Below are positions 1 to 12,555 of a DNA stretch of 40,642 bases, piece by piece (the first letter of the stretch is position 1; each line of letters begins with the position of its first letter). The DNA is taken from the NCBI GenBank assembly GCA_008931825.1, contig QXVZ01003312.1, forward strand, positions 1 through 40,642, read 5' to 3'. Under the pieces are notes generated by a model that was not told where the DNA came from, searched no databases, and worked only from the letters and a program-made list of their open reading frames with translations. A program made the position numbers and the translations under genes. Source of the stretch: Phallusia fumigata (Eukaryota > Chordata > Ascidiacea > Phlebobranchia > Ascidiidae).

Positions 1-1279
1 TAACAGAGAGCGTCTCCGTTTGATATATTGTCGGACATTGTACCAGTTTTTTTAAGGAGCACAATAAAACTGTTTTGTTTACATCAAAATTGGATGCAGC
101 CCTAAGTTACCAACCCAACACGGCTCAAGCCTACATTTTCCGTTTTGTTTATAAGCTGAAGAATATTTGCCATCAAAATGTTCCAAATTTAAAGGGGTGT
201 TATAGGTCTACTAATCAAAAAGTAGTATAGCAATCGCTTTGAAATTATACACATTTTTCACATTTGGTACAAATACATACCAGTGACTCATTAAAACCTC
301 GTGTTATCACAAACTTTATGAAATTAAAGGATTTGTGACGTCACTACTAAGACATTGTAAATGGAATTAATGGTGTTTGATTTTGAAAAAACCTTTATAT
401 GGCCCTCAATAACTTTCTTCACAAAAAAGTGGCTCATAACACCTAAAACTCCAACAGCCCCTTGAAACCAACGAAAGCTGTACAAGCCGTTTTTTAAATG
501 CATCAGCCTTAATCTGTACAATTACTTCGAACAAATAATCCATTATCACCTCTATCGTTCTTCAAAGCAAATTTTTCGTTTGGCTAAATGTCAACCGCAG
601 TGAACCTATGACTCAAATTTGTTTCATACTTAACAGCTATTATTTTCCCTGGGGACCCGGAAGTAACCCGACCAGGAAGACTTGTTCCCTTGCGTCCATT
701 TTGGCCAGCAACTTATATCTTGACCTTACAACATAAATTTTAAATTGACAAATTCTGGTTAAGGTTGAATAAGCCTTCCTAATGTCAAAATATCCGCTAG
801 TTTCTGAAACAACCAACTATCTTTGATTGCAAATATTTAACTATTACGGTTTAATTAAAAGCATCTGACAGAGCTTCTATGTAGTTATTATATTGATGCA
901 AGCTCTCTGGTAGTTCTGTTTTTAGATGAACTACTCTTCGAGTCCGTGTCTTAAAATACATTGGTTCCCAAAATTACTGAAATACCAATTTTACGTGTGC
1001 CATAGAGCATGACAGGTCAAGAACCGAATATTAACAAAGAGCCAGACCAACTAGAACACGCATATTTAATGTATTACTACCATAGAACCCACCTAGAGAG
1101 CCACTACTATATGGGTTTTGATTTTTATGCATCAGCAAAGGTTTTTTAAAAATTTAACCTAAAGTCATCGAAAGTAATTTGAGTAACGCTCGCGAAATGC
1201 GAGTTACCCGCAGCATTTCATAACCATGTAAAAATTACTTCATCATTGCATGCAACCTAGTTGAAAACACGATCTAGAT
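1..1279. other. Non-coding stretch, no gene seen
   Basis: All frames are short and broken, and I see no exon with splice sites. One end of the dispersed MITE family A (the GCAAGCTCTCTGG type of end) is visible at about 895-930. A perfect TGACGTCA octamer lies at 336-343. Confidence 0.6.
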
Positions 1280-1515
1280 CAGGGCTTCGCAAACTTTTTG
1301 GTCTGTAACCGACCCCTAACGTTTGGCGGGAAAAAGCAGTTCAAAACATACCATTTGTCGAAAGGGTACTAGGAGTAAAATGAAATATTAATTTATTTGC
1401 GCAGTTTCAACATGACACTATTAGAAAACATCAAACATGAATCCTCAAAATGACGGAGATTATGACCGTTTGTGGGAAATTGGTGGGTTAGCGACCCCTA
1501 GTTTGGGAAGCCCAG
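1280..1515. mobile_element. hAT-like MITE, 236 bp
   Basis: The left end reads CAGGGCTTCGCAAACT and the right end, read inward on the other strand, CTGGGCTTCCCAAACT. These are near-matching terminal inverted repeats of about 16 bp. The inside has only short frames and no transposase. The same end type (CAGTGGTTCCyAA) and a length of 235-241 bp recur at 12321-12555, 16306-16546 and 18492-18726, which supports one non-autonomous family. The flanking 8-mers do not match well, so any target duplication has decayed. Confidence 0.7.
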
Positions 1516-2671
1516 ATTTTATCAAATCTGCAATGCGACGACTTTGACCAACAGAGAAAATTGTTGATAAAATGTGTTTTGTATAACATGAGGTATAAGG
1601 GGAAACCTTTAGACATGTTTGTACAACAAAACAAACGAAAACTTTCACATGGCGAGAAATGCAGAGCACAGTGTTATAATATACGCGATTGTGAAGAAAA
1701 TCGAAAAAAATAAAATAAGCACTGCAATTGATATTAACCCCTCAGACAAATCAGGTATAATATACTGCACTTATTAAAGAAACTGTGTTTAACTGCCAAA
1801 AAATGTAAAAATTTTATGTAAAATTCAGTTTTCGGCCAAAACTTTAAATTCTTGTTTTCGATTTGTTTAGTTACATATACGATTTTGAAAAAAGGCGACC
1901 ACGAAAGACTTTCCTCTGAAACAATTGACCAAGTTTCGGGTATGTTTTTTCGGTCAAACTATTGTCCATGTCGGTAGGATGCAGCAATTTCATGTCAAAA
2001 CGCAAACAAAAACCTTCAACGATTGTTGTCAGGTTTTCCGCCGAGGGCAAATTCACTTTTCAGACACTAACAATAAAAATGTGATGAAATCGTGCAACGG
2101 CATGTTAATTCGAAGTAGGCAAGTTTGTGTCAAACAGCACGTACTTCAGTGTCACGTACTTTCTCACCGTCGCATTATGAACGGCTCCAGGCACACTTTC
2201 ACATGCGTTACTGTTTGGTACAAAATGTTGGGATCTGCTTGGTACCGTGTGTACGCTCGGTACCACAACCTCTGCATGGAGCAACATTTACATGCAGACT
2301 TTTACTTAAAATTGTGTCAAAATATTTTATAAAAAGGTAAATATGACGCTAAACAGCCAAATGTGTAAGTGTACATCTGATTCAGCACCAGAAACGTGCA
2401 ACATTTTACCCATGGCCAGAAACGATCCACGGGGGCTCATTTATACAAAATATAGTTTTTTGTAACAACAATATTGGCGTTTCGGATGAGGCCTCATGCA
2501 ATATATAATGGCACGGCTCTGATCCAAACCAAATTATGCCAAACGTTGCACACATGACTTTCCGACCCAAAGGCAAACATGTGAAGAAGTCTACAATTTC
2601 CGCTCTTGATCTCCACCGCGTGGCAGCATGCGCATCATTTTACAATCCGCTGGCTAGAGCCAGAGAGTTGG
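1516..2671. other. 3' flank of the Rab gene, no further gene seen
   Basis: A 135-codon open frame on the plus strand (to 2332) starts at a non-ATG codon and has a random-looking composition; I do not regard it as a gene. Part of this stretch should be the 3' untranslated region of the minus-strand Rab gene, but I saw no clear AATAAA on that strand close to the stop. Confidence 0.5.
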
Positions 2672-5600
2672 CTAGCAGCACGCAGAACGGCGTTGTTCTT
2701 TTTCTGGGACAATGTCATCCAGAGTGGCAGACGGAATCGTTTTCCTTCGGATCCGCGGATTCCTCTCATGCGGCTGCGGAATCTACGGAAAAGTCCTTAA
2801 ATAAATATGTGACTTGATTTTGGTTGTGAACAATTACATCATTATGTCATGCAAAGGTTTTCTATGCAATTTACGCCTTTTGGTTTGTTCTTTTCTAAAA
2901 AAGGCAATTTACAAGTTTTGTTAGGAACATCGAGGTGCTTGGATGTTTAATCTGTTTTGATATAATATGACCCATAATATGATTCAGTATTCCATATTGC
3001 CATTAATCTGCAAAAGTTAATGTTCCTAAATCGCGCAATTTCAGCACTTTTTGCACTTAACACATTTAATACTTGCGGCATTAAAATCACCAAACCATTA
3101 CAACTGGTTATTGCATAGGTAGTTTTATAAATTTACAAACCAACCTTCCTAAAAATCTTTGCACTTGTAGCACTTAAATGCGGCAGTAAACTCGTTAAAT
3201 GATCTTATCACTAAGATTTGGCATATTGAGATAAAATAACGTTACGGGAAGCATTGTAGGACAGAACAAAGCTTGTTTGTGTATGCATCAGACTGCCTTT
3301 GTTACGTCACAAAGCTTACACGAACCTGTTTAAGAATTTTATACACCAGGTTGATGAATACAGTTTCAATGTTCAAACTTTCTTTTGCGCTCGTCTCGTA
3401 GAACAAAAACCCGGACTGCTCAGCAAACTGTGAAGTGCAAAACATTTTAAAGTGTGAAGATTTATTAGGAACAAAACCCACGGACTGGTAGAGTGGCCTA
3501 AATAAAAAACAAAACTGCCAGAGAGCTTGCCGATAGCGAATTAATTCTAATGCAAACGTTTTAACAATCTGTTGTCTTATAGACCTTTTTTCTTGCATGA
3601 GCAAAAACGGTCGGTTATCAGCTTACACTGATGATGACAACAGCGACTGTTGTAACGTTTGCATTACGATGCATTTACTGTTTCGAAATTTATTCCCGGC
3701 CAAAACCCCACTTCATGGCATTTCAACGCCAGTTTAACCTGATTATTACAAATAGCTCTGTAACAGATAATTATGTTGCAACAAGCAAATACATTATTTT
3801 GTAATATTTTGGCAATTTAATTTTTGTTGATGAACTTTTAGGTTTTTGTTTTCGACGTTTCGATTGTTGTCATCATAAGAAAAATCAAAACAAATTTATA
3901 CAAAGTATAGAGCCACGAAAAAGATGTGCAAATAAACTCACATGTCTCGCTTTGTGAGGGTTAACTTGTAAATCGGGCAGGTCGGCTTTGTTTCCAACGA
4001 TCGCAATCTCAACGTCGTTTCGCCCATACTGAAATCGTAATCACATACAGTTTGCAATTTGCGTAACTTTACTGTTAGTTTGAACATCAACAACAACACA
4101 GACCCCTCCAGGGTCAAATGCTTTAAAATTTAATAAATGCTTTTTGTGCTTTTGAGATTGACCGCTTGGGGTGCTCGAGAGTAATCGGTAAAATAATTTT
4201 AGGGGCATTTTTTAGGTAACTGTCTACGATGTGTGGAACTTGAAAGAGTTCAGATATTTTAAATAAAGTAGTTTAACAAACAAAAGGCAAACTAAATTGA
4301 AGTGAAGTGATCTGAATTTGACAACAAAATGTTTGCGTGAGCATACGAAATTTGTTAAAACCGGAAAACAATCTTAAAAATGATACGTTTATTTCATAGC
4401 AAGTATGCCCCTAAAAAATACTGATGACGTCATACCTCTTTAACCAGGTCAAGCCACTTGTCAAGATTTCGGTACGTTTCCGGCCTTGTGACGTCATACA
4501 CCATGACGACACCGCGCGCGTTTCGGTAGTAGGCGGTCGTGATGCTGTTGAACCTTTCCTGGCCAGCTGTGTCCCTGTTGAAAAATGCGACAAGTTTGAA
4601 ATTGTTGCACAACAAACTTTCCCTCGCACTTTGATAAATGGTACAAGTGTAAAAAATCCCAGCAAAAGTTTTTTTTTGTCGAATAAAGACGTCGACGTGT
4701 ATGTGCTGGTCTACTGTCTTCGTGTTATACACTGTTAAATGTGAAACAGCTAAGCCAGGCGTTATCCCTTTATATTGGCTTGTAAGTGCTGCCAGTAAAA
4801 CTTCCTGGATACTGAACCTGACAGGGCATACTCTGTGTAACTGCAATTTCATTAAATCCAAAAAATTAACAAAACGTCACTTTTACAGGACCCAAAGCAC
4901 ATCAAAAGCTGGATAACACACTGACAAAACCTTAAGCGCCTTTTTACGCACACATGATACTCTGCATAACGACACAACACAGGATTGAGTTCTTAACGTC
5001 TTGTAACAATCCTTCCTAACAAACCACATACCACCAAGCACTGTCAATACCAGACTTCAAAATCAACGTTAGTTTAAAACACCTACCAAAGTGCTTAGAG
5101 CAAAAAATGTCAATTTCTATCAATTGGGGTCATGCGCCGGAATGCGACGCCTACACCATGGCTGCGGCCGAAAAGCGATGAAGTAAAACGCACAAAAAGC
5201 ATAGAATAAAAATACTTTGAAAGCAAATCTAACTTATCATAAATACACCTGCCCAAATAGTGGTTTAGGGCGATTTTATTACTGGTGCAATTATGTCGCT
5301 GATAATGGCATGAGTTATTTTCGAAACGTTTGATGAACAATGCATGTCGCTTTTAAAAACTCTTTTGGCTGGAGTATTTGTAATGAGAGTTATGAACAGA
5401 TCCGTGTTTAGAGTTTCAAGTCTAACTTGTGATAAGAAAAAGAAAGATTCCGTGAAGTTTTCGTAATTTTTATGGTTGTTACCTCTAAATACTTATTATC
5501 ACCTTTTTAGTGTTTTAAGGACCATTACACACTTTAGCAATGCTTGCAAAGTAGACTAACTTACTTGATGTTTACATCTAGAGGAAAATGTAAAATGATG

Positions 5601-7035
5601 GTTTACTTGGTATTGTTTTTTTTTAATTCCGATAGGCCGCTATGACCCCAAAACTGAAAAGGTTTGGAACCACTGCTTTAACCATTTTGCAACTTTACGG
5701 TTACGACACGCAGTATTTTTGCTTTACTTACCAAATCTGTAAGCGGACCTGATGACCAGCCACTGATATCGTCTTTATCCGGAAATCAATACCTGCAAAA
5801 AATAATTACAAACTGGCAATAAAAACATTGTCATGAAAGCACAAGCGTGCAAAGTCCAATGAGTGCTACTAAATTGTATCATGGACTTTCTACACTGACA
5901 AAGCGCAAAGTGCACAACGTTGCTACAAATATTTTTTACTATTGTTTCGTGCAACCAGTGTAAGTTACACAAAAATGAAATAGTCGGCCTTTCAAGCGTT
6001 TCCAGTCAGCAAGGCACGACTAGAAAATTCTGGAAATGCTTGGAGGGACGACTATGATACGGTATAACGCCTCTTTCAGGCCTGGCGTACCATGATTCAC
6101 AAGTGCGCATTACCACACATTAAAAATTCTGTAATTAAAATGTTACTAGGGTTTGCTTGGCTTTATAAAACACCACGTCGTTAAAAAATCTCACAGCACA
6201 AAACGACAGTGCAACCTCTTCGTTGTGAGGTATTAGCTTGTTGTGTGTGCTGTGTCAATAACTTCAAAATTTCTTGCTGGTTCGAGTGCAAACAACTGGC
6301 TTACGTGACCTTTAGTGTATCGCAATCCACTATTGTTTGCACAAATAATCGATGAGTTTCTCGTGTTTTGTGTGGGATATAACTTATGCCAGCAAAAATA
6401 ACAGTTTGATATGGAACATTTCCAAATAAGCATACTTTGGATGAAAAATTCACCAGAGCTAGGAACCATGCAAATGTACATCTAGATTTTGGCATCGCTT
6501 CATTAAAAAGTTTAAAGACGACTGGAATGTTGTTTAAACATTAAAATCACTTTTTTTAATCAAAATCTGCTTTCGGTCAGTTAACGAAACACAAGACACT
6601 GACTTAAAAATAAGCCTAATTAAAAACATAACTTCCAGGGAGCTTGTATGTAGCGAATACATTATAATGCAAACGTTTCAACAACCGCTGTTATCATTAG
6701 TAGTGATATTATGTGTGTATTATTCCAGTCAACTTTGTCCCGGGATTTAGCGAAATCAACACTCTACACCTGAGGGTAATACAAAGAAACCAACGTGGCG
6801 TTACACAAGCACAAGTCTTTCAACACTTAAGCACTCAACACCGCAGCCACTTGTGAGGTTATATTTACCAACTGTGGATCGCAGTTCCTCCTTGAATCTG
6901 TTGTCTGTGTATCTTTCCAAAAAGCAGGTTTTCCCCACATTTCTGTCGCCCACTATAATGAACTGCAGCTTGTAGTCGATCGTCGGTGTGAAGAGAAGAG
7001 GCGACGACGTCGTTTTGCCGTTGCTGTCTTTTGTT
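2672..7035 (-). CDS. rab12: Rab-family small GTPase, Rab12-like (5' incomplete, six exons)
   Basis: Exons on the minus strand: 7035-6869, 5792-5732, 4574-4436, 4028-3942, 3427-3326 (or 3320) and 2782-2672. All have AG/GT borders and compatible phases, giving 221 or 223 residues plus an unseen start. Counting from residue 1 of the first visible exon, the P-loop GDRNVGKT is at 29-36, the switch I threonine is in STVGIDF, WDTAGQE is at 76-82, NKAD at 135-138 and ETSAK at 162-166, and the tail ends RRSACC, a double-Cys geranylgeranylation site. Rabs are membrane-bound molecular switches that recruit effectors to vesicles. The match to Rab12 rests on [45 protein letters not shown] and a conserved pattern near the end ([14 protein letters not shown]). 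A 'large Rab' such as RASEF/Rab44 is less likely but not excluded. Two donors 6 nt apart (3325 and 3319) could add the residues Val-Arg. No in-frame ATG precedes the P-loop, so exon 1 lies further upstream and was not found. Confidence 0.93.
3506..3680. mobile_element. Foldback MITE of family A in a Rab intron
   Basis: The left arm (about 3506-3575) has the family end AACTGCCAGAGAGCTTGC and the core AATGCAAACGTTTTAACAA. The right arm (about 3628-3675) is the inverse, with TTGTAACGTTTGCATTACGATG. It sits in the intron between the 4028-3942 and 3427-3326 exons of the Rab gene on one side and overlaps intron sequence only. The 100-codon minus frame running through it is an exon read on into the intron. 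Confidence 0.65.
5629..5675 (-). repeat. One end of a hAT-like MITE in a Rab intron
   Basis: On the minus strand it reads GCAGTGGTTCCAAACCTTTT, the terminal sequence of the hAT-like family seen elsewhere in the window. No partner end is evident within about 250 bp, so this is a fragment or an element with a decayed second end. Confidence 0.5.
6615..6715 (+). mobile_element. Family A MITE copy in the first visible Rab intron
   Basis: It shows the family end (ATAACTTCCAGGGAGCTTG), then GTAGCGAATACATTATAATG and the core GCAAACGTTTCAACAACCGC. The same order is found at 33241-33344 and partly at 24110, 36570 and, inverted, 17085-17190. It is intronic and about 155 bp from the exon carrying the P-loop. 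Confidence 0.65.
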
Positions 7036-7227
7036 CTGCAGTAAATTAAGAAATACTTGTGAGCGGCGATGCATTACAAACGGTTCTGGTGCAATCTGAT
7101 CGCAAGACCATTCGAGAATGGGTCTAGGGGGTACGGGGGTCATGACTAAAAAGGACCATTTAACAATGGTGTACAAAGTATATATATGTGCTTTTTTANA
7201 AACGCAATTTAGTGGGTAGGGCCACTT

Positions 7228-7336
7228 GTGTGTAAAACATTTTCTACGTTTCGACAAACGCTGTTGTCATTATCAGGAATGACTCAAAAAAGCGGCACAA
7301 AGTTACTCGTCGAAACGTAGAAAATGTTTTGTACAC
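7228..7336. mobile_element. Palindromic foldback element (family B), 109 bp
   Basis: Two 28-bp arms (7228-7255 and 7309-7336) are inverted copies of each other with one or two mismatches. The inner part TTTCTACGTTTCGAC is perfect. The loop of about 53 bp includes CGCTGTTGTCATTATCAG. Single arms or related copies occur at 14605-14650, 36010-36080 and 38030-38110. The core resembles that of family A, so the two families may share an origin. Confidence 0.75.
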
Positions 7337-7740
7337 AATTGCTCAAATTTCCGATTGCGACCCAACAAAACTGTATATGGGATAAGCAAAAAAACGATTT
7401 CAAAGAAATGTCAAAAAGCCGAAAAATCGCTAATGTGGGCGAATGTAAAGAAATTACATTGTGGTATCTTGCGCCATTCGACACCACGTCTCCTAGGGGA
7501 ACGCCCAGCATTTATATGTATGTCACCACATTTAAATTTTGGTTGGAATAACAAGCCAAAGTTAGTGATTTTAATTTTATAGCCGCGTCGATGGTTTTCG
7601 TTGAATCCACGATTTGTTTCAGAAAAGAGACAATCAACCAATAATACTCAACCGGATACACATACAACAAATATAAGGAGAAACATTCAAATTTATTTTG
7701 TATCGTTTGAAAAATGCAACGGTAAATAGTATACCATTAT

Positions 7741-7866
7741 TTTCGCGCCTCATAACGTCCTAACGTTGCGCAGATATCTCCGGCCTGGTGATTGATTTAG
7801 TGCAATTGTGTCGCTACGATTTCTCCCCCCCCCCCCCATAAACTCAACTCAACTCAACTCAACTCT
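7741..7866 (+). repeat. SINE-like repeat with an ACTCA-type tail
   Basis: The body contains CGCAGATATCTCCGGC and TGTGTCGCTACGATTTCT, then a run of 13 C (7825-7837) and a tail of about four tandem AACTC units ending near 7866. The reverse complement of the same body and tail is at 14404-14518, and a tail-end fragment is at 16230-16305. An asymmetric tail of short tandem repeats without terminal inverted repeats suggests a retroposed SINE-like element; I see no clear pol III A and B boxes. Confidence 0.6.
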
Positions 7867-9837
7867 AAGTACTTCAATGGCTTTTTCTTAAACATGCAAA
7901 TCTTCAACCAAAACCCACAACGTTCTTTAAAGTAAAGGTATTGTAAGTGTTCAATATTTCATGGCGTACATTTCTAATCGATCTGCGCGAAATGAAAACT
8001 TTGCACAGAAGAACTCACAAACGTAGACTGTTTGCTTTTGCTGTACCTAAGTGCTTTACACTATACTTCCTATCGCAACTGTGTGATATAGTCTTAACAT
8101 TCTGGCATGCTATAAGCCAGTATATAGGCAATAACATACACAACCATCCAAAAATGTAACAATTTTAATCAAATACCCCTGTATACAGTATAATTTTAAC
8201 ATAGTCTTGCTTTAAATAGCACGCACTAATCTAACAGCAAACTTTTTTGCCTTGACAGACCCTTTTAACTGACATGTTCAGCTTTTCATACATCGTACCG
8301 TGGAAGTATTGATTTTGACTACTGCCTTGGGCATCAACAACTCAACGAAAGGTTGAACTAAATTACATCTATTCCTTGGGGATTTTGCAACGAGCTGATA
8401 TTACTTGTCAGGCCTGCGCTTTAGGAACTGATATTGGATAAGGGACAACCTTTAAACGTCACTGCGGCCTGTTGTCTAAGCTTGGTGCAATGTTCAAGGG
8501 CACAAGTAGCAGTCTGTTCCATTTAAAGTGCTTCTTGACTTGCTGTGATTACAATCCTGTGCGCACAAACCTATTAAGACTTACAATGCGGTTACCAACC
8601 CGTGGTGCACAAAAACTTTCTGTATTTTTCTCCCAAAAGCGGTTTTTATAGCTTTTGCTTCCGCCTATGCGGTTTTGTTCATAAAATCGTACATATTCGT
8701 GTACCTTTAATTGTGCGGCTACTTTCGTCACCAATTTTGTCTGTTTAGATTACGCATAAGTAAGACTAGTCTGCACATGTGGTACGCGGTAACATGACAC
8801 AACGGTCAAGTGGTACTTGTTCATAAAAAGGTCTGTAACCAGTACAATAGAAAATACTTCGTAATATCACAAAGCAAAATTGACTCCCAGTCGGTCTAGT
8901 ATGGTTTAAAGTTCATTCAAAGCTTTCCTATCAAGTCATATCTCAGCCCTTTCATTCACTGCAAAAAATGTCAAGTCGATCTCCAACTAAATTGACATCG
9001 ACTGCTGAATATTGATTCGAGATCTTCTGCCACAAAAAACGCGTATATCTGTTATACTGAGACTCAACCATATAGACACGCCCAAACTGTAAACAACTAT
9101 GCTACGCTAAGTTCCAATGTAACGCATTCCACAAATAGCAATGTGAATACAAAACAGCAACTTAAAACGGAAATCGTATTCGCAATATGGAAGTCGTTGC
9201 GTATACGAACACAACACAAAACAACAGTGATCAGCAACTGGTTTTTAGTCTCACGACAAGACTAGAGGAGTGGTTCTTTTTCTATTTTCAGCTAACAAAT
9301 TCAGTTCAGCTAATTAATTACCCACCTGTTAACCAGTCATTGCCTACTTGATAGTAAATACTGAAAAAATAAAGTTAAGAATTACAAGGCTGAAGCCTTT
9401 TAAACTGTGCATTAATTAAACATTTCAAAAACTTAACACACTGATCGACTAAACTATGATAGATTACGAATTCTAAAACTATAACAACACACAAAAATAT
9501 GTCTTTCTAAACCAAAACACCCGCCAAGCCAAGTAACAACGACACAAAAATATAACATTTAGAAAATCAAACTTCATTGAAACAAGAACATTACCAAACC
9601 GACCAATTAAGTGAATAACAGCACAATTGCCGTCCAGTATTGTCAACGCAACTTGACCGTTTGCTTATTTTGTAAACAACTGCCAATATCGTTGTTGGGA
9701 CTCGTGCCAGCGTAAAATAACTTCGGCAGCAATAGCGCAGTTTTAAGGTCAACAAAAAACATTACCGCAGTGATTCAAATGCAACAAAGATGTGATTCAA
9801 CCCTCTGAACTAGATTATTTCACACTTTATTGACACC
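7867..9837. other. Non-coding stretch, no gene seen
   Basis: Only short A+T-rich frames, none with convincing splice sites. The missing first exon of the Rab gene could lie here, but I found no ATG followed by a donor in the phase needed. Confidence 0.5.
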
Positions 9838-10060
9838 CTTGTGATACGTCATTGTTTCTCAAACTCTTTTGATGAGACGCCTTTGGAAAAGTTGGTTGGA
9901 CTTTCAGCGCACCAGCGACAATTAATAAATACGATTATTATCAAAGTCGTATTTATTGACACAAAACAAAAAGGTACGAAACGGAATTATTGTGCTCGCC
10001 CTTGGAAAATTAAACCACGCACCAGGGCGTCGCGACGAACAGTTCGAGAACGGCGGACAT
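9838..10060 (+). repeat. Repeat family D, copy 1
   Basis: Two blocks (about 9841-9965 and 9990-10050) match the reverse complement of 11625-11890. Shared landmarks are CGCCTTTGGAAAAGTTGGTT, the GACTTTC that follows it, and CAGGGCGTCGCGACG. Within it, AATAAATACGA (about 9924) and TCGTATTTATT form an 11-bp hairpin stem. The 94-codon open frame over this repeat starts without ATG and mirrors a frame in the other copy, so it is repeat-derived. Confidence 0.7.
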
Positions 10061-11624
10061 GCGTCACTCTATCAGAAATTATTGATCAACTGTTGTCACT
10101 AATAAAGAGCTGGAGCTTTTACTAACATCAGTTTGTGCAATTCCTAGGGCGAATAATAATGAAAACTTTTATTAAAAACTTCTGTATTGAGCATCTTTGG
10201 TTTAGGACGATTTTTACACCAACATATCCTAACCAAAACAACTGTTTGCTGGAATGGCTTGCGTACCATACTGTACTGCCGTTCTTGCCCGTTAGATCTC
10301 ATCCAAACAATAATCAATCAATCAATCCACCAAAACCTGACCTGACTTTCCCTAAAGAAGTCACTAACAGCTAGAGTCAACCATAATAAGCAGCAGATAA
10401 GGAGACACCTGTTGGTTGTCCTGAATGTCATTCCAGTTTTAAAGCCCTCTCCACCTAACCAGCAGGGGGTTTACGTAGTGAGAAGGGCACCACCTTTCAA
10501 TTATGCATATTCCGTGAGACGCCAAACACCCCTGGATGCCCTACAGTGAAACGACGTTGCACTGCTAAGCACAGCAGCGTCATTACTGGCAATGTCTGTC
10601 ATACTGAAACTCACATCTGGGATGTCTACATTTAAAATGTTCGTTTCCAATTGCAGTCAGCATAACACTTTTGTTTCATTTAGTCACGTTTCTATACAAG
10701 TACGATATTCTAAAAGCGGAGATTTTAACCTATTTCGTAAAACCAACACTAACGAAGATTTTATGTATAATCAAACACACGAAAATTGAGTATAACTGTT
10801 CGTTTGCAAATATCACACAAAAACGAAATTTCGACTTTCCACCATATTCAAGCATCTGCAAGGAACGTTTACACGGATGAGTGCACAAAGCTAGTTAAGA
10901 AACCCGCTTCATACATGCAGAGTTTTGCCAATGTCTGACATTGTATCAGCTGGTACTTTTCTAAACCTTTGCTGAAATGTCCAAGGAAAAAATAACAAAA
11001 TCTTGAACTACCGCAATACACATTAAACTTCACATTATCGTAAATGCACCTTACAAACCTTATCCTATTACACCAAGCAGAAATAATGTATAAAACGGCA
11101 TACGATCTCATCCAAACAGCATCAACTTTGCCAAATGTGTTTCCACTTGTGTTAGAAAGTGGCACTCATGCCATGGCAAGATATTAAAGTCCATTCAAGC
11201 GTCACAATTGCCTCTGGCCTGTTTGTGTGAACCTTTGTTACGTCACGTCTACCACGCGGGAGGCTGCTGAGCTCAATTTATGTTCACAACAGTCGAGGGC
11301 GTCTCCGATGTTTGTGTAACGTTCCACTGAAAAACAGTGGCATTTTGGTAACCATACATTTCCACACCTACATTTTAAGGCTGATTTATTTGTAAATTCT
11401 ATTTTTATTGCAATTCACTGTGGTACAATAAAATTCAACTTATCGTTAGAAAATCAAAACGAGTATTGATATTTGCGATTAGTGGAACATAAAGACCGAC
11501 TTGGCGACATGAAAGTTGAGTGGATTCAACAGAAAACAAGTAACCACAAAACAAGCACATTAAATTTCTGGATAGTTTCAGCTATGTTTCTTGTTTTACT
11601 GTTTACATATTGCCGTGGTTTGCA
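10061..11624. other. Non-coding stretch, no gene seen
   Basis: Short A+T-rich frames only. The stretch around 10440-10580 is less A+T-rich but shows no exon that I can support. Confidence 0.5.
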
Positions 11625-11890
11625 AACTGTGCGTCGCGACGCCCTTGTGGGTCGTTTCAGTTTTCCAAGGGCGTCGCATAATCATTGTTCCGAGATTCGA
11701 TGAACTTCGTGAAAACAAGCCCACACATCACATTAAATAACATTTAAATATCTTTTTTGTATCAGAAAATACAACTTTGATAATAAGCGTCTTTATTAAA
11801 TTCTTGTCGGTGGTTCGTCGAAAGTCCAACCAACTTTTCCAAAGGCGTCGTATCAAAAAATGTTTGAAAAACACTGACGTATGGTACGAG
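11625..11890 (-). repeat. Repeat family D, copy 2 (inverted relative to copy 1)
   Basis: The reverse complement matches 9838-10060 in two blocks, with a longer spacer between them. The right block holds a perfect 12-bp inverted repeat, GCGACGCCCTTG at 11636-11647 and its complement at 11666-11677. The pair could fold into a large hairpin about 2 kb long if transcribed. Confidence 0.7.
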
Positions 11891-12320
11891 TCGTCGCAAA
11901 AAAGTATTATTCAAGTAAAAAAAACAAAACGTTGATCCAAAAAAATCTGTCACTTTCGTCTCATATAACTAGTGCCATTTTAGTTTATACTCAGTACGTT
12001 ATCATAACCTCGCAAACTATTGTCTGCCTTAGTCAAATTTCTAAATATTGAGCTGTCATTTCGTTCTAATTTTATGCCCCCTGTTCTCGAAATTAAAACG
12101 AGGCAATTGATAATTGAAACTGAACAAGAATGCAAAATACTTTAGCGTGAACGTTTATATCAATCACAGACCACGTGACTTTGTAATATGATTGATGGAA
12201 ACGAACATCAAAAAGAATGACTGTAATCTACGGTCGAACCATCCCTTTGTAGATTATACAGGCTTATAAGGCCTGGCGGTTTATCTGGAACTGTCCTTTC
12301 TACATAACTACCCATTTCAC

Positions 12321-12555
12321 CACGGGTTCTTAACCTTTGTGCTGAGACTTTGAATCAACAATATAAAGTAACCTGTTATTTTGTGTTTTGTTCATAAAAT
12401 TTAGGAATCGATTAGGTCAGTCTATTTAGCAAGTATTACTTACCATTATATATATATATATACCTGGTATTAACTAACTTAACGGAAAAATATTTCTAGT
12501 AAATTAGTCGCGGCATCTCTTAGCCTTGTAAACGGCAGCCGGTTGGGGAACACTG
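12321..12555. mobile_element. hAT-like MITE, 235 bp
   Basis: The left end reads CACGGGTTCTTAACCTTTG and the right end, inverted, CAGTGTTCCCCAACCGG. The flanking 8-mers CATTTCAC and CGTTAAAC agree at 5 of 8 positions. Its length matches the other long members of the family, and it contains a (TA)8 run at 12447-12462. Confidence 0.6.
12447..12462. repeat. (TA)8 microsatellite
   Basis: Sixteen bases of alternating T and A, inside the hAT-like MITE. Confidence 0.9.

Noticed and set aside
1925-2332. 135-codon open frame on the plus strand
   Set aside because: It starts at a non-ATG codon, has no recognisable motif or splice context, and lies in the likely 3' flank of the minus-strand Rab gene.
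4424-4738. Plus-strand frame opposite a Rab exon
   Set aside because: It is the antisense shadow of the WDTAGQE exon and its intron.
9841-10125. 94-codon plus frame
   Set aside because: It covers repeat D; a similar frame exists in the inverted copy, and neither has a start in context or a known domain.
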